A stretch of DNA of 64,000 nt from Planctomycetota bacterium (GTDB lineage Bacteria; Planctomycetota; MHYJ01; JACQXL01; JACQZI01), in assembly GCA_016207825.1 (NCBI GenBank), contig JACQZI010000012.1:17532-81531 (forward strand). The letters are read 5' to 3'. Positions 1 through 8,755 of the stretch are shown in pieces. The position numbers and the translations under genes were made by a program. Every line of letters starts with the position of its first letter. The first letter of the stretch is position 1. A model generated the notes under the pieces. The model made no database searches, was not told the origin of the DNA, and was given only the letters and a program-made list of their open reading frames with translations.

Positions 1-1193
1 ATTGGTGCAAAAAGAATAACCTATCGGAAGAAACGAAAGCAAGCTACAAGGAGGCTCTTATTTATGAGCCCGGTAATTCCAAAGCTAAAAAAGGACTTGA
101 AGAAACTATTCAGTCCGTTAAGCCGGAAGGCTATGATAAGTTATCAGAAGAATATCATAAGAAATTGTCCGGCGCCAGGGAGAAAATAGCCGATAATTTT
201 TGTTCCTTAGGCGCATGGCTGGAGCAATCCAAAAAGAACGATTTTGCCGCTTCCGAATACCGCAAGGCAATGGGAATTTTTCCTGACCATAAAAAGGCCA
301 GGGAAAAGCTCGGTTATAAAAAGTATGAAGGGCAATGGATGACCGAGGATGAAATCCAGCTCAAAAAAGGGTTCTTTAAATTCAATGGCAAATGGCTTAA
401 AGAAGAAGAATTTAAAAATGAAGTGAATAAATTGCTTGAAGAATACAAGCAAAAACTTCAAACCAGGTTTGGGATAACTTTTAAAATGAGATATATCCCG
501 GGCCATATCATTGCCTGCAACACCGCCGAAAATGAGGTCGAAGAAGTAACACGATACATGGCCGGTTTTTATAACGAAGTATACAAAAAATATTTTAATA
601 AAGAGCTAAAGACAACTTTTTTGATGGTATATTTTTCTGGACAGAATGAGTTTGCCCAAAAAATGCCCCAGGATCGCCAGGCAATGGGAGTATATTATCC
701 TTCGGAAAAGACATTGTATACCTATTCCGGCTCAGGTATAGGGACAGTTTTTCATGAAATCACCCATGGTTATATCGATATCAATTTCGGCGGGTTTCCT
801 GATGATTGGCTTAATGAAGGGTTTGCTTCTTTCTTTGAGCAGCCAACAGTTGATTTGGATATGGGAAGTGTAACCTTTGGGTATAACAACTGGCGTTTGC
901 CCTCCATCCAAAACGCCGTGCGCAGCGGCAACTACCCGCCTTTGAGTAAGTTCGCTAAAATGAAACAGTGCTCGGATTCGGTAACACTTGCGGAGGCGCG
1001 TTCTTTGATATGCTATCTCTATAAAAAAAGGCTATTACAAAGCTTTATCGATATGTGTCTGGCATCTAAGAATAAACTGGATGGGCCCAAGCTTTTGCAG
1101 GATTGCATCGGGAAACCAATGGAAGAAATAGAACAGGAGTTCAAAGATTTTGTGCTGAATTCTAAGCCTAACGATCAAATCATCCAGGATTAA
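1..1193 (+). CDS. TPR/peptidase-MA-like metallopeptidase, 5' end missing
   Basis: The reading frame is open from base 3 to the stop at 1193, so the true start lies upstream of the window; the TTG at 165 is only an internal codon. The first part reads as TPR-like helices (KASYKEALIYEPGN, then a second helix pair around 180-320). The C-terminal half carries a gluzincin zinc site: HEITH near 751-765, followed about 20 residues later by NEGFASFFE, which supplies the third zinc ligand. This is the layout of peptidase-MA-like proteins common next to TPR domains in planctomycetes. The substrate is unknown. The next gene, also exported, follows after a 77-base gap, so the two may be co-transcribed. 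Confidence 0.8.
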   Translation, partial: WCKKNNLSEETKASYKEALIYEPGNSKAKKGLEETIQSVKPEGYDKLSEEYHKKLSGAREKIADNFCSLGAWLEQSKKNDFAASEYRKAMGIFPDHKKAREKLGYKKYEGQWMTEDEIQLKKGFFKFNGKWLKEEEFKNEVNKLLEEYKQKLQTRFGITFKMRYIPGHIIACNTAENEVEEVTRYMAGFYNEVYKKYFNKELKTTFLMVYFSGQNEFAQKMPQDRQAMGVYYPSEKTLYTYSGSGIGTVFHEITHGYIDINFGGFPDDWLNEGFASFFEQPTVDLDMGSVTFGYNNWRLPSIQNAVRSGNYPPLSKFAKMKQCSDSVTLAEARSLICYLYKKRLLQSFIDMCLASKNKLDGPKLLQDCIGKPMEEIEQEFKDFVLNSKPNDQIIQD

Positions 1194-1270
1194 ACTTTAT
1201 TGATAATGAAAACGAACCTTTTTCTGCCACAACCCGTGAAATACAGATAAATTTAAATAAGGATAAAATT

Positions 1271-4129
1271 ATGAATAAATTGTGTGGTAAAATAATGTTG
1301 TTCGTTTTGGTCGCTTTATTAGCAAGTTGCGCGGGTGTTAGCAAGGAGGATTGGCCTATAAAGCCGGATACCGGCAACCCATTAAGCGATGAGGAGGCTC
1401 TTAAATTAGTGCCTGATGAATACCGGGAAAAAGTCCAGCGCGCCTTCCAGGTAGCCGGCGACAATAAGCCGCAGCTAATCACCGCCATCAAGAGCGTTCC
1501 GGGAAAATACAGCCCTGCCCTTGGTTTCCTGGTTAGCCAAACCGGTTACCGTTATTTCTTTCCGAGTATGGATAAGGCAATACCGGATGCGTCAAATATC
1601 ACCGCGGATTTGCTTCTGACCAATGTCAAACTGGGCTATCAGGCACGGCAAACCTTTCCATGGGCCGGCGACTTGGATGAAGATACCTTCCGTCGCTTTG
1701 TCCTGACTTATCGCGCCACTACCGAACAATTGGTTGATTGGCGTTCTTATTTCTGGAATCATGCCGAGTTAAGGGCAATCGTAGATGAATTCGCCAAACG
1801 TATTAATGGGAAAGACCATAAAGCTGCAGACCAAAGCTTCAAGGAAATGCTTTATAAGATTAATACTGAATGGGTGGGCAAAAACGTCCCTTACGCGCCG
1901 CGCGGGATGCCGGATATGAACCCGATTGAGGCGATTAAAGCCAAGACCGGGCGGTGTACAGACCAGACCAATACGCTGATTGCTATCCTGCGCACTTACG
2001 GCATTGCTGCCACCGGCGTGAGGGCTGTCTGGTGGCCGGAGGTAAACGATAATCATACCTGGGCCGCAGTCTATGATCCCTTTACCAAAGAGTGGCTGGA
2101 TATTGACTCCGGCCAGGGTGGTTCGCCCACTGACCCGGAATACTTCCGCCGGTTTATCCACCATAAAGAGAAAAAGGCAGCTAAAATTTACTGGGTTTAT
2201 CCTGGCGAAGAAGGCGGTGAAACTTTCCGTAACCTATCTTTAAAAGGTGATGAAGTCTACCCTCCCTCTATAGAAAAATATCTTATCGCCAAGCCGATGG
2301 TTGATAAAACCGAACGCTACAACGATGTCATTGATATGAAATGTTCGCACAACCCGCACAATACGATGATTTGGCTGGCGATATATAACAGCGGCGAGTG
2401 GAGGCCGGTTGCCGGAGCGCGGTCGGATAATGAGGGCATGGTGGTTTTTCCGAAGGTCGGTTGTAATATCCGTTATCGTCTTATGGTTTGGACAAAAGCT
2501 AACGTTGCTCTTGTACTCAAGGTGTTAATACCTAAGCCTGATGGTACAATCGAAGAAGCATCCGACCCGCAGGAAAAACGCGCCTTGCTGGCACAAAAGG
2601 CTGTCCAATTGCTGGAAGCTAAAAAGTTTAAAGAGGCAAAAGAGGTTTTTCTTGAGATCCTTAAAGATAATCCCAATGATGTCAACAGCTTGTATAATAT
2701 GGCATGCGCCTGTTCGCTGAGGGGTGATAAACAGGAAGCATTAGATTACTTGGAAAAATCAATCAAGGCTGGCTGGGATGATTTCGCCCATCTGAAGAAA
2801 GATTCTGACCTGGATAATATCCGGGAAGAGCCACGTTACAAGAAAATACTAAAGGCAAGCGGCGCGTTTTTAGATTACCCTTCTGAGCGGATTAAAATAG
2901 ATTACGCCATTCTCGTTAGTAAAGCCACTAAGGATGATGTAAATTGGATTAACGTAGTAACAGCCTTTACGGATAAATACAATGCGAAAGTGTTTGTTTA
3001 TGAAGGTAATGATCCCACGTCATTAATGAAAGAGCTGATACAATATACGCCTAAGTATGTGGCATTTATCGCCCAGCCGACCGAGGTCTCGCGTGAATTC
3101 ATCTTCCACGCCAAGCAGATGATGCGCGATTTGGATGAAGATCCCTATGAAGATGCTATCTGGGGAATCATTACCGGCTATAATTACGAGGATTGCCTGC
3201 GGATGGCAAAGGCGGACAATCTTAATATTACCAAGGCCTTAAGCGGAATAGGCGGTGGTTGGCTTGATTATTTCAATGAGGGGTTGGCGTTTTCCGAGGG
3301 CGAAAAGAACGCGATGACCGTTAAGGTACCTGGTAAACCAGTGGAAAAGCAAAAAGGACCGGATGATACCACCAAGTCTTTCGTAGATATCCTGAATACC
3401 AATCAATACCAGATGATGTCCACCAGTGGACACGCTACTGAACACGATTGGCAGATTGGTTACAGTTACCCGAACGGGATGATCTTATCCAAGGGCGGTA
3501 AATTATTTGGATATGATCTTGCCAAACAAATCTATCCCATCAGCACCACTAATTCAAAAATATATTTTTCACCCGGTAATTGTTATATTGGCCATATCGC
3601 GGATATGGATTGTATGGCGTTGGCATGGATTCATAATGGAACCAACCAGTTTTTCGGCCATACCCTGCCGCAAGGACAGCCCTGTTATGCCTGGAATATT
3701 GTCAATTACTTTATGGCGCTCCAGGGACAGTTTACCTATGCGGAATCGGTTTACCTGCATCAGGTCGCGGCAGATTTCACCAAGGCGCCTACCGTTTGTT
3801 GCCACAGCACGGTATTTTATGGAGACCCGGCCTGGGAAGTCCGTATTGCCAAGGAAATTGAACCGCCTTATACCCAAACCCTTAAATTTGATAAGAAAAA
3901 CAACAAAATTACCATTACCATTGAGGTGGAATTCCGGCAGGATTATGGGGGACCGCCTGTAGGATGTTTACTTCCTGAATTTATCAAGAAACCAGAAGTT
4001 AAATCGGCTACTGAAGGATTAAAATTATTACCGCTTGATAATGTGGTAATAATTGACGCGGGTAAGCGCAAGGAAGGCGATAAGATTCAAGCAGTTGTTT
4101 CTGCTGAATTCTTGCCTTTAAAGAAATAA
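1271..4129 (+). CDS. Lipoprotein with transglutaminase-like domain, TPR and caspase-like C-terminal domain
   Basis: 952 residues. The N-terminus is a lipoprotein signal (hydrophobic run ending LLASC). Residues about 200-290 hold a transglutaminase/cysteine-protease core: Cys in GRCTDQ, His in NDNHTWAAV, Asp in WLDIDSG. TPR helices follow around 435-520 (AKEVFLEILKDNPND, LYNMACACS). The C-terminal third has two motifs that fit a clan-CD (caspase/gingipain-like) dyad: a His in STSGHATEHDW and a Cys in YFSPGNCYIG. The first domain is well supported. The second is an inference from the His-Gly-like and Cys motifs after hydrophobic strands. It probably works at the cell envelope. An SD-like AAGGA lies just before the ATG. 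The upstream gene is also a peptidase. Confidence 0.75.
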   Translation: MNKLCGKIMLFVLVALLASCAGVSKEDWPIKPDTGNPLSDEEALKLVPDEYREKVQRAFQVAGDNKPQLITAIKSVPGKYSPALGFLVSQTGYRYFFPSMDKAIPDASNITADLLLTNVKLGYQARQTFPWAGDLDEDTFRRFVLTYRATTEQLVDWRSYFWNHAELRAIVDEFAKRINGKDHKAADQSFKEMLYKINTEWVGKNVPYAPRGMPDMNPIEAIKAKTGRCTDQTNTLIAILRTYGIAATGVRAVWWPEVNDNHTWAAVYDPFTKEWLDIDSGQGGSPTDPEYFRRFIHHKEKKAAKIYWVYPGEEGGETFRNLSLKGDEVYPPSIEKYLIAKPMVDKTERYNDVIDMKCSHNPHNTMIWLAIYNSGEWRPVAGARSDNEGMVVFPKVGCNIRYRLMVWTKANVALVLKVLIPKPDGTIEEASDPQEKRALLAQKAVQLLEAKKFKEAKEVFLEILKDNPNDVNSLYNMACACSLRGDKQEALDYLEKSIKAGWDDFAHLKKDSDLDNIREEPRYKKILKASGAFLDYPSERIKIDYAILVSKATKDDVNWINVVTAFTDKYNAKVFVYEGNDPTSLMKELIQYTPKYVAFIAQPTEVSREFIFHAKQMMRDLDEDPYEDAIWGIITGYNYEDCLRMAKADNLNITKALSGIGGGWLDYFNEGLAFSEGEKNAMTVKVPGKPVEKQKGPDDTTKSFVDILNTNQYQMMSTSGHATEHDWQIGYSYPNGMILSKGGKLFGYDLAKQIYPISTTNSKIYFSPGNCYIGHIADMDCMALAWIHNGTNQFFGHTLPQGQPCYAWNIVNYFMALQGQFTYAESVYLHQVAADFTKAPTVCCHSTVFYGDPAWEVRIAKEIEPPYTQTLKFDKKNNKITITIEVEFRQDYGGPPVGCLLPEFIKKPEVKSATEGLKLLPLDNVVIIDAGKRKEGDKIQAVVSAEFLPLKK

Positions 4130-4326
4130 ATCAGATAGAAATAAAGATAATTGTTTCTGTTATTAAAATCCAACAATTCAGCATAAAAATTAATCGCCTG
4201 TTTTGATATTCCAATAAATTCGGGTATAATTGCTAACCGAGTTGGTTAGGATTTCGAATAAGACCAAGACAAAGTTCTAAAAGGGATGGTGGCCCGAAGA
4301 CTAAAATATGACCAAAAAGTTTATTG
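4130..4326. other. Convergent intergenic region, nothing recognised
   Basis: About 200 AT-rich bases lie between two convergent genes. I see no ORF, no clear hairpin terminator and no RNA gene. A -10-like GGGTATAATT occurs near 4222 but no gene follows it on the plus strand. Confidence 0.4.
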
Positions 4327-5028
4327 TTAAGTTAGTTTAAACCTGATGGGGATCTTGATGGAGCATTCAACCGCTTCACCGTTTATCATGGCAGGCGTGA
4401 ATTTCCATGTCTTGATAGTGGCAATGGCTGATTCGTCAAGAACGGTATAACCGGAAGATTTAATTATTTCGACCTTCGATACAGTGCCTTCCCTGGATAT
4501 TTCCACGGATAAAAGGACCAGCCCTTCCTGCCCTAATTCACGCGCTTTTTTGGGATAAACCGGCGCCTTGTTGACAGCCGAATCATTTAACGGTTTTGCC
4601 GGAACAAATAGCGTTGTAGCAGTCTCCTGCCTGGGGGTTGGTTTTAGCTCTTTTTTGGGGCCGAGGCGTTTGTAAGCGGAGTCAGAGGGGACATAGACAG
4701 CAATCGCATCCGGTATATTATTCTTTTCAGTAAGGTCGGTTATAAAATCAGTCGGCATATCGGAAGAAATATCAATGGGTTCTTCGGTAACAATGATATT
4801 CTTTACCTCCTCAAACAGGTTATCGTTAAAAAACGATGGGAAATGCGTTTCCGTTATCAAAGTTTCCTGTGATGGCGCTTGCAGGTTGATATTCGAAGAG
4901 TATATTACCGGCCCGTTTGATACCGCACCATGGCCGGAAAGTAAAATAACCGAGCCTAAAAACAATCCGTGTATCACAAAAGAAACCAGCCACGGCTTGG
5001 ATTTCCCGAATATTTTCGCTCTTTGCAT
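4327..5028 (-). CDS. TonB-like energy transducer
   Basis: I start this gene at 5028 (MQRAKIFGKSKPW) rather than at the longer frame opening at 5109, because a promoter (TTGACC-17-TATTAT) sits between the two. The product has one N-terminal membrane helix (LVSFVIHGLFLGSVILL), a periplasmic linker, and a C-terminal TonB domain: KAPVYPKKARELGQEG, LLSVEISREGTVSKVEI, SSGYTVLDESAIATIKTWKFTPA. TonB proteins carry proton-motive energy to outer-membrane receptors. No exbB, exbD or receptor lies nearby. It diverges from lepA. A second TonB-like gene lies at 43307-44065. Confidence 0.85.
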   Translation of the reverse strand: MQRAKIFGKSKPWLVSFVIHGLFLGSVILLSGHGAVSNGPVIYSSNINLQAPSQETLITETHFPSFFNDNLFEEVKNIIVTEEPIDISSDMPTDFITDLTEKNNIPDAIAVYVPSDSAYKRLGPKKELKPTPRQETATTLFVPAKPLNDSAVNKAPVYPKKARELGQEGLVLLSVEISREGTVSKVEIIKSSGYTVLDESAIATIKTWKFTPAMINGEAVECSIKIPIRFKLT

Positions 5029-5069
5029 ATTATTAAAACAATAATATCCCAAAATCCCAAAAAGGTCAA
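5029..5069 (-). promoter_or_regulatory. Promoter of the TonB-like gene, very short leader
   Basis: On the minus strand TTGACC (5069-5064), a 17-base spacer and TATTAT (5046-5041) precede the ATG at 5028 by 12 bases. No Shine-Dalgarno is visible, so the expected 5' leader is about 5 bases. Confidence 0.6.
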
Positions 5070-5083
5070 GTAAAAAACTGCGA

Positions 5084-5188
5084 TGGCTTCGAAGCCGTTC
5101 GCCCCGCACCTATTTGGTTCTGATAAACCCTCCAAATTTATCAGAAAAGTTTCTAACGCCAAATAGGTGAGGGGTCACGACGAAGCCA
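5084..5188. repeat. Nested inverted repeat (105 bp) between tonB-like gene and lepA
   Basis: Arms nest outward-in: TGGCTTCG (5084-5091) with CGAAGCCA (5181-5188); CCCC with GGGG (5102-5105, 5171-5174); CACCTATTTGG (5107-5117) with CCAAATAGGTG (5159-5169); CTGATAAA (5120-5127) with TTTATCAG (5137-5144). It lies in a divergent promoter region, so it is not a terminator. It may be a small palindromic mobile repeat or a structured regulatory site. Confidence 0.8.
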
Positions 5189-5195
5189 ATATCTT

Positions 5196-5233
5196 TTGAC
5201 AATAACATGATATGTTGCTTAAATTAACGACTT
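5196..5233 (+). promoter_or_regulatory. lepA promoter, leaderless-type
   Basis: TTGACA (5196-5201), 17-base spacer and a weak -10 TTAAAT (5219-5224) end nine bases before the lepA ATG at 5234. No Shine-Dalgarno is present. Transcription would start almost at the start codon. Confidence 0.5.
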
Positions 5234-7048
5234 ATGAATGTTCCGATAAGCAATATACGCAATTTTTGTATTATCGCGCATATTGACCACGGGAAATCCA
5301 CCCTGGCAGACCGTATCCTGGAGTTGACCGGTGCGGTTACTGCCCGTGAATTCAGGAATCAGTTCCTGGATGACAATGAAATAGAGCGGGAGCGCGGAAT
5401 TACCATAAAAGCCAAAGCCATTTCACTGGATTATACATATAACAACCAGAAATATCTTTTAAACCTTATCGATACCCCCGGCCACGTTGACTTCGGTTAC
5501 GAGGTTTTGCGCAGCCTCAAAGCCTGCGAAGGTGCATTGCTCCTGGTAGATGCTACGCAGGGCGTCCAGGCGCAAACAGTTGCCAATACACTGCTGGCCA
5601 TAGAATCCAACCTCCAGCTCATTCCTTTGATTAATAAGATTGATGCACCTCTGGCGCATTCCGAAGAAGTCAAGGAGGAAATGAAAAATGTCCTTAGCAT
5701 TAAGCCGGAAGAAATAACACTGGTAAGCGCCAAAACCGGTGAAAACGTGGCGTTAGTGCTGGAGAGAGTTATCAAAGAAGTGCTGCCCCCGCGCGGCAGC
5801 GCGGCGAATCCTACCCAGGCCTTGATATTCGATTCTGTTTATGACGCCTACAGGGGCGTGGTGGTTTATGTCCGGGTCGTTAACGGGATACTTAAACAGG
5901 GAGATGAAATTATCATGCTTAATGCCAAGCATGAATTCAAGGTGGAAGAAGTCGGCATTTTTAAGCCTAAGATGGTTGCATGCAAAGAGCTTAAGGCCGG
6001 TGAAGTCGGCTACGTCATAAGCGGAATTAAAAATATCAGGGATGTGAAAATCGGCGATACGATAGGCTTGAAAAAAGAGGAAGGCGTCCAGGCGCTTCCC
6101 GGATATAAAGACCCCATCTCGATGGTTTTCTGCGGGATTTATCCTTCCACCCAGAGCACGTATAAGCAATTACAGACGGCGATGGAAAGATTGAGCCTGA
6201 ATGATTCTTCTTTCCAGTATGAAGTGGAAACTTCGGAGGCATTGGGGTACGGCTTCCGCTGCGGGTTTTTAGGGTTGCTTCATATGGAAATCATACAGGA
6301 ACGTTTAAACAGAGAAGAAGGGGTCGAGGTTATACAAACCGCCCCGAACGTAACCTATGAAATCCTGGTACGGGAAGCCGGAGGGATAATAACATTACGG
6401 ATAGATAATCCGGCAAAATTTCCTGATGAAAGCGTTTTGGTGGAAATCAGGGAACCAGTTGTGCGAATGAGCATTATCATTCCTTCGGATACCATAGGGA
6501 CCATGATGCATTTATGCGAGATAAGGCGCGGCAGGCTAATCCGCACGGAATATATCAGTTCTACCAGGGTAATCCTGACTTATGATATCCCGCTGGCGGA
6601 AATCATTTATGATTTTTACGATAAGCTGAAGTCAGCTACGCGCGGTTACGGGACCATGGATTATTCATTTATGGGTTACGAAGTGGCTGATCTGGTCAAA
6701 TTGAAAATACTGGTTGCCGGGGTTGAAGTGGATGCGTTATCCGTCATTATCCACCGTGATGGGGCGGAGGCTAAAGGCAGGCGGATACTGCAGATACTTC
6801 GCAAAGAAATTCCCAGGCACCTGTTTGAGGTTGCCCTGCAGGCGGGTATCGGTAAAAAGATTGTCGCCCGAGAGAATATCAAGCCGTACCTCAAGAACGT
6901 GACAGGCAAGTGTTACGGAGGAGATATTACCAGGAAGCGCAAGCTCTGGGAAAAACAGAAAGAAGGAAAGAAGAAAATGAAGAGTATCGGGCGAGTGGAA
7001 ATACCGCAAAAGGCTTTTCTTTCCGTGCTTTCAACGAAAGAGGATTAA
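5234..7048 (+). CDS. lepA: Elongation factor 4 (LepA), ribosome-associated GTPase
   Basis: 604 residues, the normal length for LepA. GTPase motifs are all present: AHIDHGKST (P-loop), [12 protein letters not shown] (switch I), DTPGHVDF (G3) and NKIDAP (G4). The C-terminal LepA-specific domain ends in a basic segment (GGDITRKRKLWEKQKEGKKKMK), as expected. LepA binds the ribosome and back-translocates or remodels stalled complexes. The lepB stop-start junction follows with a one-base gap, and lepA-lepB is a common bacterial operon because LepB exports proteins through the Sec pathway. Confidence 0.97.
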   Translation: MNVPISNIRNFCIIAHIDHGKSTLADRILELTGAVTAREFRNQFLDDNEIERERGITIKAKAISLDYTYNNQKYLLNLIDTPGHVDFGYEVLRSLKACEGALLLVDATQGVQAQTVANTLLAIESNLQLIPLINKIDAPLAHSEEVKEEMKNVLSIKPEEITLVSAKTGENVALVLERVIKEVLPPRGSAANPTQALIFDSVYDAYRGVVVYVRVVNGILKQGDEIIMLNAKHEFKVEEVGIFKPKMVACKELKAGEVGYVISGIKNIRDVKIGDTIGLKKEEGVQALPGYKDPISMVFCGIYPSTQSTYKQLQTAMERLSLNDSSFQYEVETSEALGYGFRCGFLGLLHMEIIQERLNREEGVEVIQTAPNVTYEILVREAGGIITLRIDNPAKFPDESVLVEIREPVVRMSIIIPSDTIGTMMHLCEIRRGRLIRTEYISSTRVILTYDIPLAEIIYDFYDKLKSATRGYGTMDYSFMGYEVADLVKLKILVAGVEVDALSVIIHRDGAEAKGRRILQILRKEIPRHLFEVALQAGIGKKIVARENIKPYLKNVTGKCYGGDITRKRKLWEKQKEGKKKMKSIGRVEIPQKAFLSVLSTKED

Positions 7049-7049
7049 A

Positions 7050-8438
7050 ATGGAATCTAATGGATCGGTTGAGATAAATGTGACTCCGGCCGGCGATGGC
7101 AATAAACTGAACCAGACACTTGAGTGGTTTAGGAGTAATTTAGAAATATTCCTGATAGCTTTTGTCCTGGCTATGACCATCCGGTGTTTTTGTATAGACG
7201 GTTTTAAAATACCTAGCGCTTCAATGGAACCTACTTTAAGGGGTGACCCCAGGACCGGTGATAGGATTATTGCGGATAAATTCAGGTTATTGATAAGTCC
7301 CATAGAACGGTATGACGTTATCCTTTTTAAATACCCTCTTGACCGGACCAAGAACTTCATTAAACGGGTAGTCGGGATTCCTAATGAAGAAATAAAAACA
7401 AAATATGGGAATATGTATTACCGGCCGAAAGGAGAGAGTGAATATAAAATAGCACGTAAGCCTTTGGATATCCAGGAATCTATCTGGCTGCCTGTTTGGA
7501 GCTGGGTTCCCGTGACAGACAGCATTAAGAAAAGATGGGCGTTGCCTTCTTCAACGGAATTGTATGAAATAACGAATAACCAATTAAAGCTTTATGCGAA
7601 TAAAAGCCCGGACGGTAAGGTTAGCTTGGAATTGAATGGCGATATTAAGGATAATTATATCGGAAGGGGTGGTGGAATAACCGGAGAGCATACGGTTACT
7701 GATATAAAGATTGGTTTCAAATGCGTGCTTTCCGGAACCAGTAGTGCCGTTTGCGTTAAGATGAATACGTTTTCAGGCGTGTTTAACCTGCACCTTTCTA
7801 CGGACCAGGAGAATTATCTGGAATATAAGGGGAAGAAAATAGTTTCTATTAACGAGAAACTTATCCCGTTAAAACAGCATCTGGTGGAATTTCTTAATTA
7901 TGATAAAATAGTTTATATCAAACTTGACGGGGTAATAATCAGTGAATATGATTATAATGAATTGCCGGATGACGATTATATCGTTGTTTCTCATCCGCAG
8001 ATAACTATTGAAGCATATAAAACAGAGGTAAGTTTCCGGGATATTAACCTGTATCGTGATATTTATTATGAATTAAGCCCGAATAACTCGGATAAAACGC
8101 AGGAAATCGGGGGAAATAAATATTTTGTAATAGGGGATAATGTTCCTAACAGCCGTGATAGCCGCGCCTGGCGTATGAAAACATTCTACCTTAAAAACGG
8201 GAAGGTTATACAATGTGATGCTTCATCCACCAGGGAAATAAGCGGGTATGTGGAGGTTTATAAAGAGGCTGATGGTAAGGGTGGGGATATCTGGGGGAAT
8301 ACGCATAAAATTCCTATAGACCAGATAATAGAAGAAAAGACAATAGAAGAGGATTGTCCCTTTGTAGATTTTGATAATATATTCGGAAAAGCTCTGTTTG
8401 TTTACTGGCCTCTGCGTAATATAAAGATAATTCGATAA
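7050..8438 (+). CDS. lepB: Signal peptidase I with a ~230-residue insertion
   Basis: 462 residues, about twice the usual bacterial length. One N-terminal membrane helix (LEIFLIAFVLAMTI) leads to the catalytic serine in SASMEPT (about S58), and the general-base lysine lies in KNFIKRVVG (about K105). The last conserved box GDNVPNSRDSRAW is at about 360. Between boxes, residues about 115-345 form a long insertion rich in predicted beta strands (for example IGRGGGITGEHTVTDIKIGF) that I do not recognise. The enzyme cuts signal peptides from exported proteins at the membrane. It is translated with lepA, one base after its stop. Confidence 0.92.
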   Translation: MESNGSVEINVTPAGDGNKLNQTLEWFRSNLEIFLIAFVLAMTIRCFCIDGFKIPSASMEPTLRGDPRTGDRIIADKFRLLISPIERYDVILFKYPLDRTKNFIKRVVGIPNEEIKTKYGNMYYRPKGESEYKIARKPLDIQESIWLPVWSWVPVTDSIKKRWALPSSTELYEITNNQLKLYANKSPDGKVSLELNGDIKDNYIGRGGGITGEHTVTDIKIGFKCVLSGTSSAVCVKMNTFSGVFNLHLSTDQENYLEYKGKKIVSINEKLIPLKQHLVEFLNYDKIVYIKLDGVIISEYDYNELPDDDYIVVSHPQITIEAYKTEVSFRDINLYRDIYYELSPNNSDKTQEIGGNKYFVIGDNVPNSRDSRAWRMKTFYLKNGKVIQCDASSTREISGYVEVYKEADGKGGDIWGNTHKIPIDQIIEEKTIEEDCPFVDFDNIFGKALFVYWPLRNIKIIR

Positions 8439-8755
8439 AAATGAGGTATTTTTGTTTTCCACAACGATATTTTATCTAACTTTAATGATTATAATGAGTT
8501 AAAAACATAAATAAAACGCTTTTTATTTGGACTTATTTAAAATAATCGTCGATAATGCTAAAACAATGATGATGTATAACGCTTTTAATATCAATATGAT
8601 AGGATGTTACCAAACGGTAATGGGCACATGAATTCCTAACTGCTTAAATTATAAAGGAGATATAACTACAAAATAATTAAGAGCACGTAAAAACAGCTCT
8701 TGGCTTTATCCACAAGTTTTCCACAATGAATAAAGCCTAATGATTTGAATCGATT
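8439..8755. other. AT-rich intergenic region with DnaA-box-like sites
   Basis: 317 bases, strongly AT-rich, with no ORF. Three same-strand sites resemble DnaA boxes: TTTTCCACA (8455-8463), TTATCCACA (8706-8714, exact consensus) and TTTTCCACA (8717-8725). The last two start 11 bases apart. A stretch near 8650-8670 (ATAAAGGAGATATAACT) closely matches the dnaG leader around 38303-38318 but no start codon follows it. It could be an origin, a DnaA-regulated promoter, or chance. Confidence 0.45.

Noticed and set aside
4974-5162. 62-residue minus-strand ORF upstream of the TonB-like gene
   Set aside because: It reads through the nested palindrome and overlaps the TonB-like gene out of frame.
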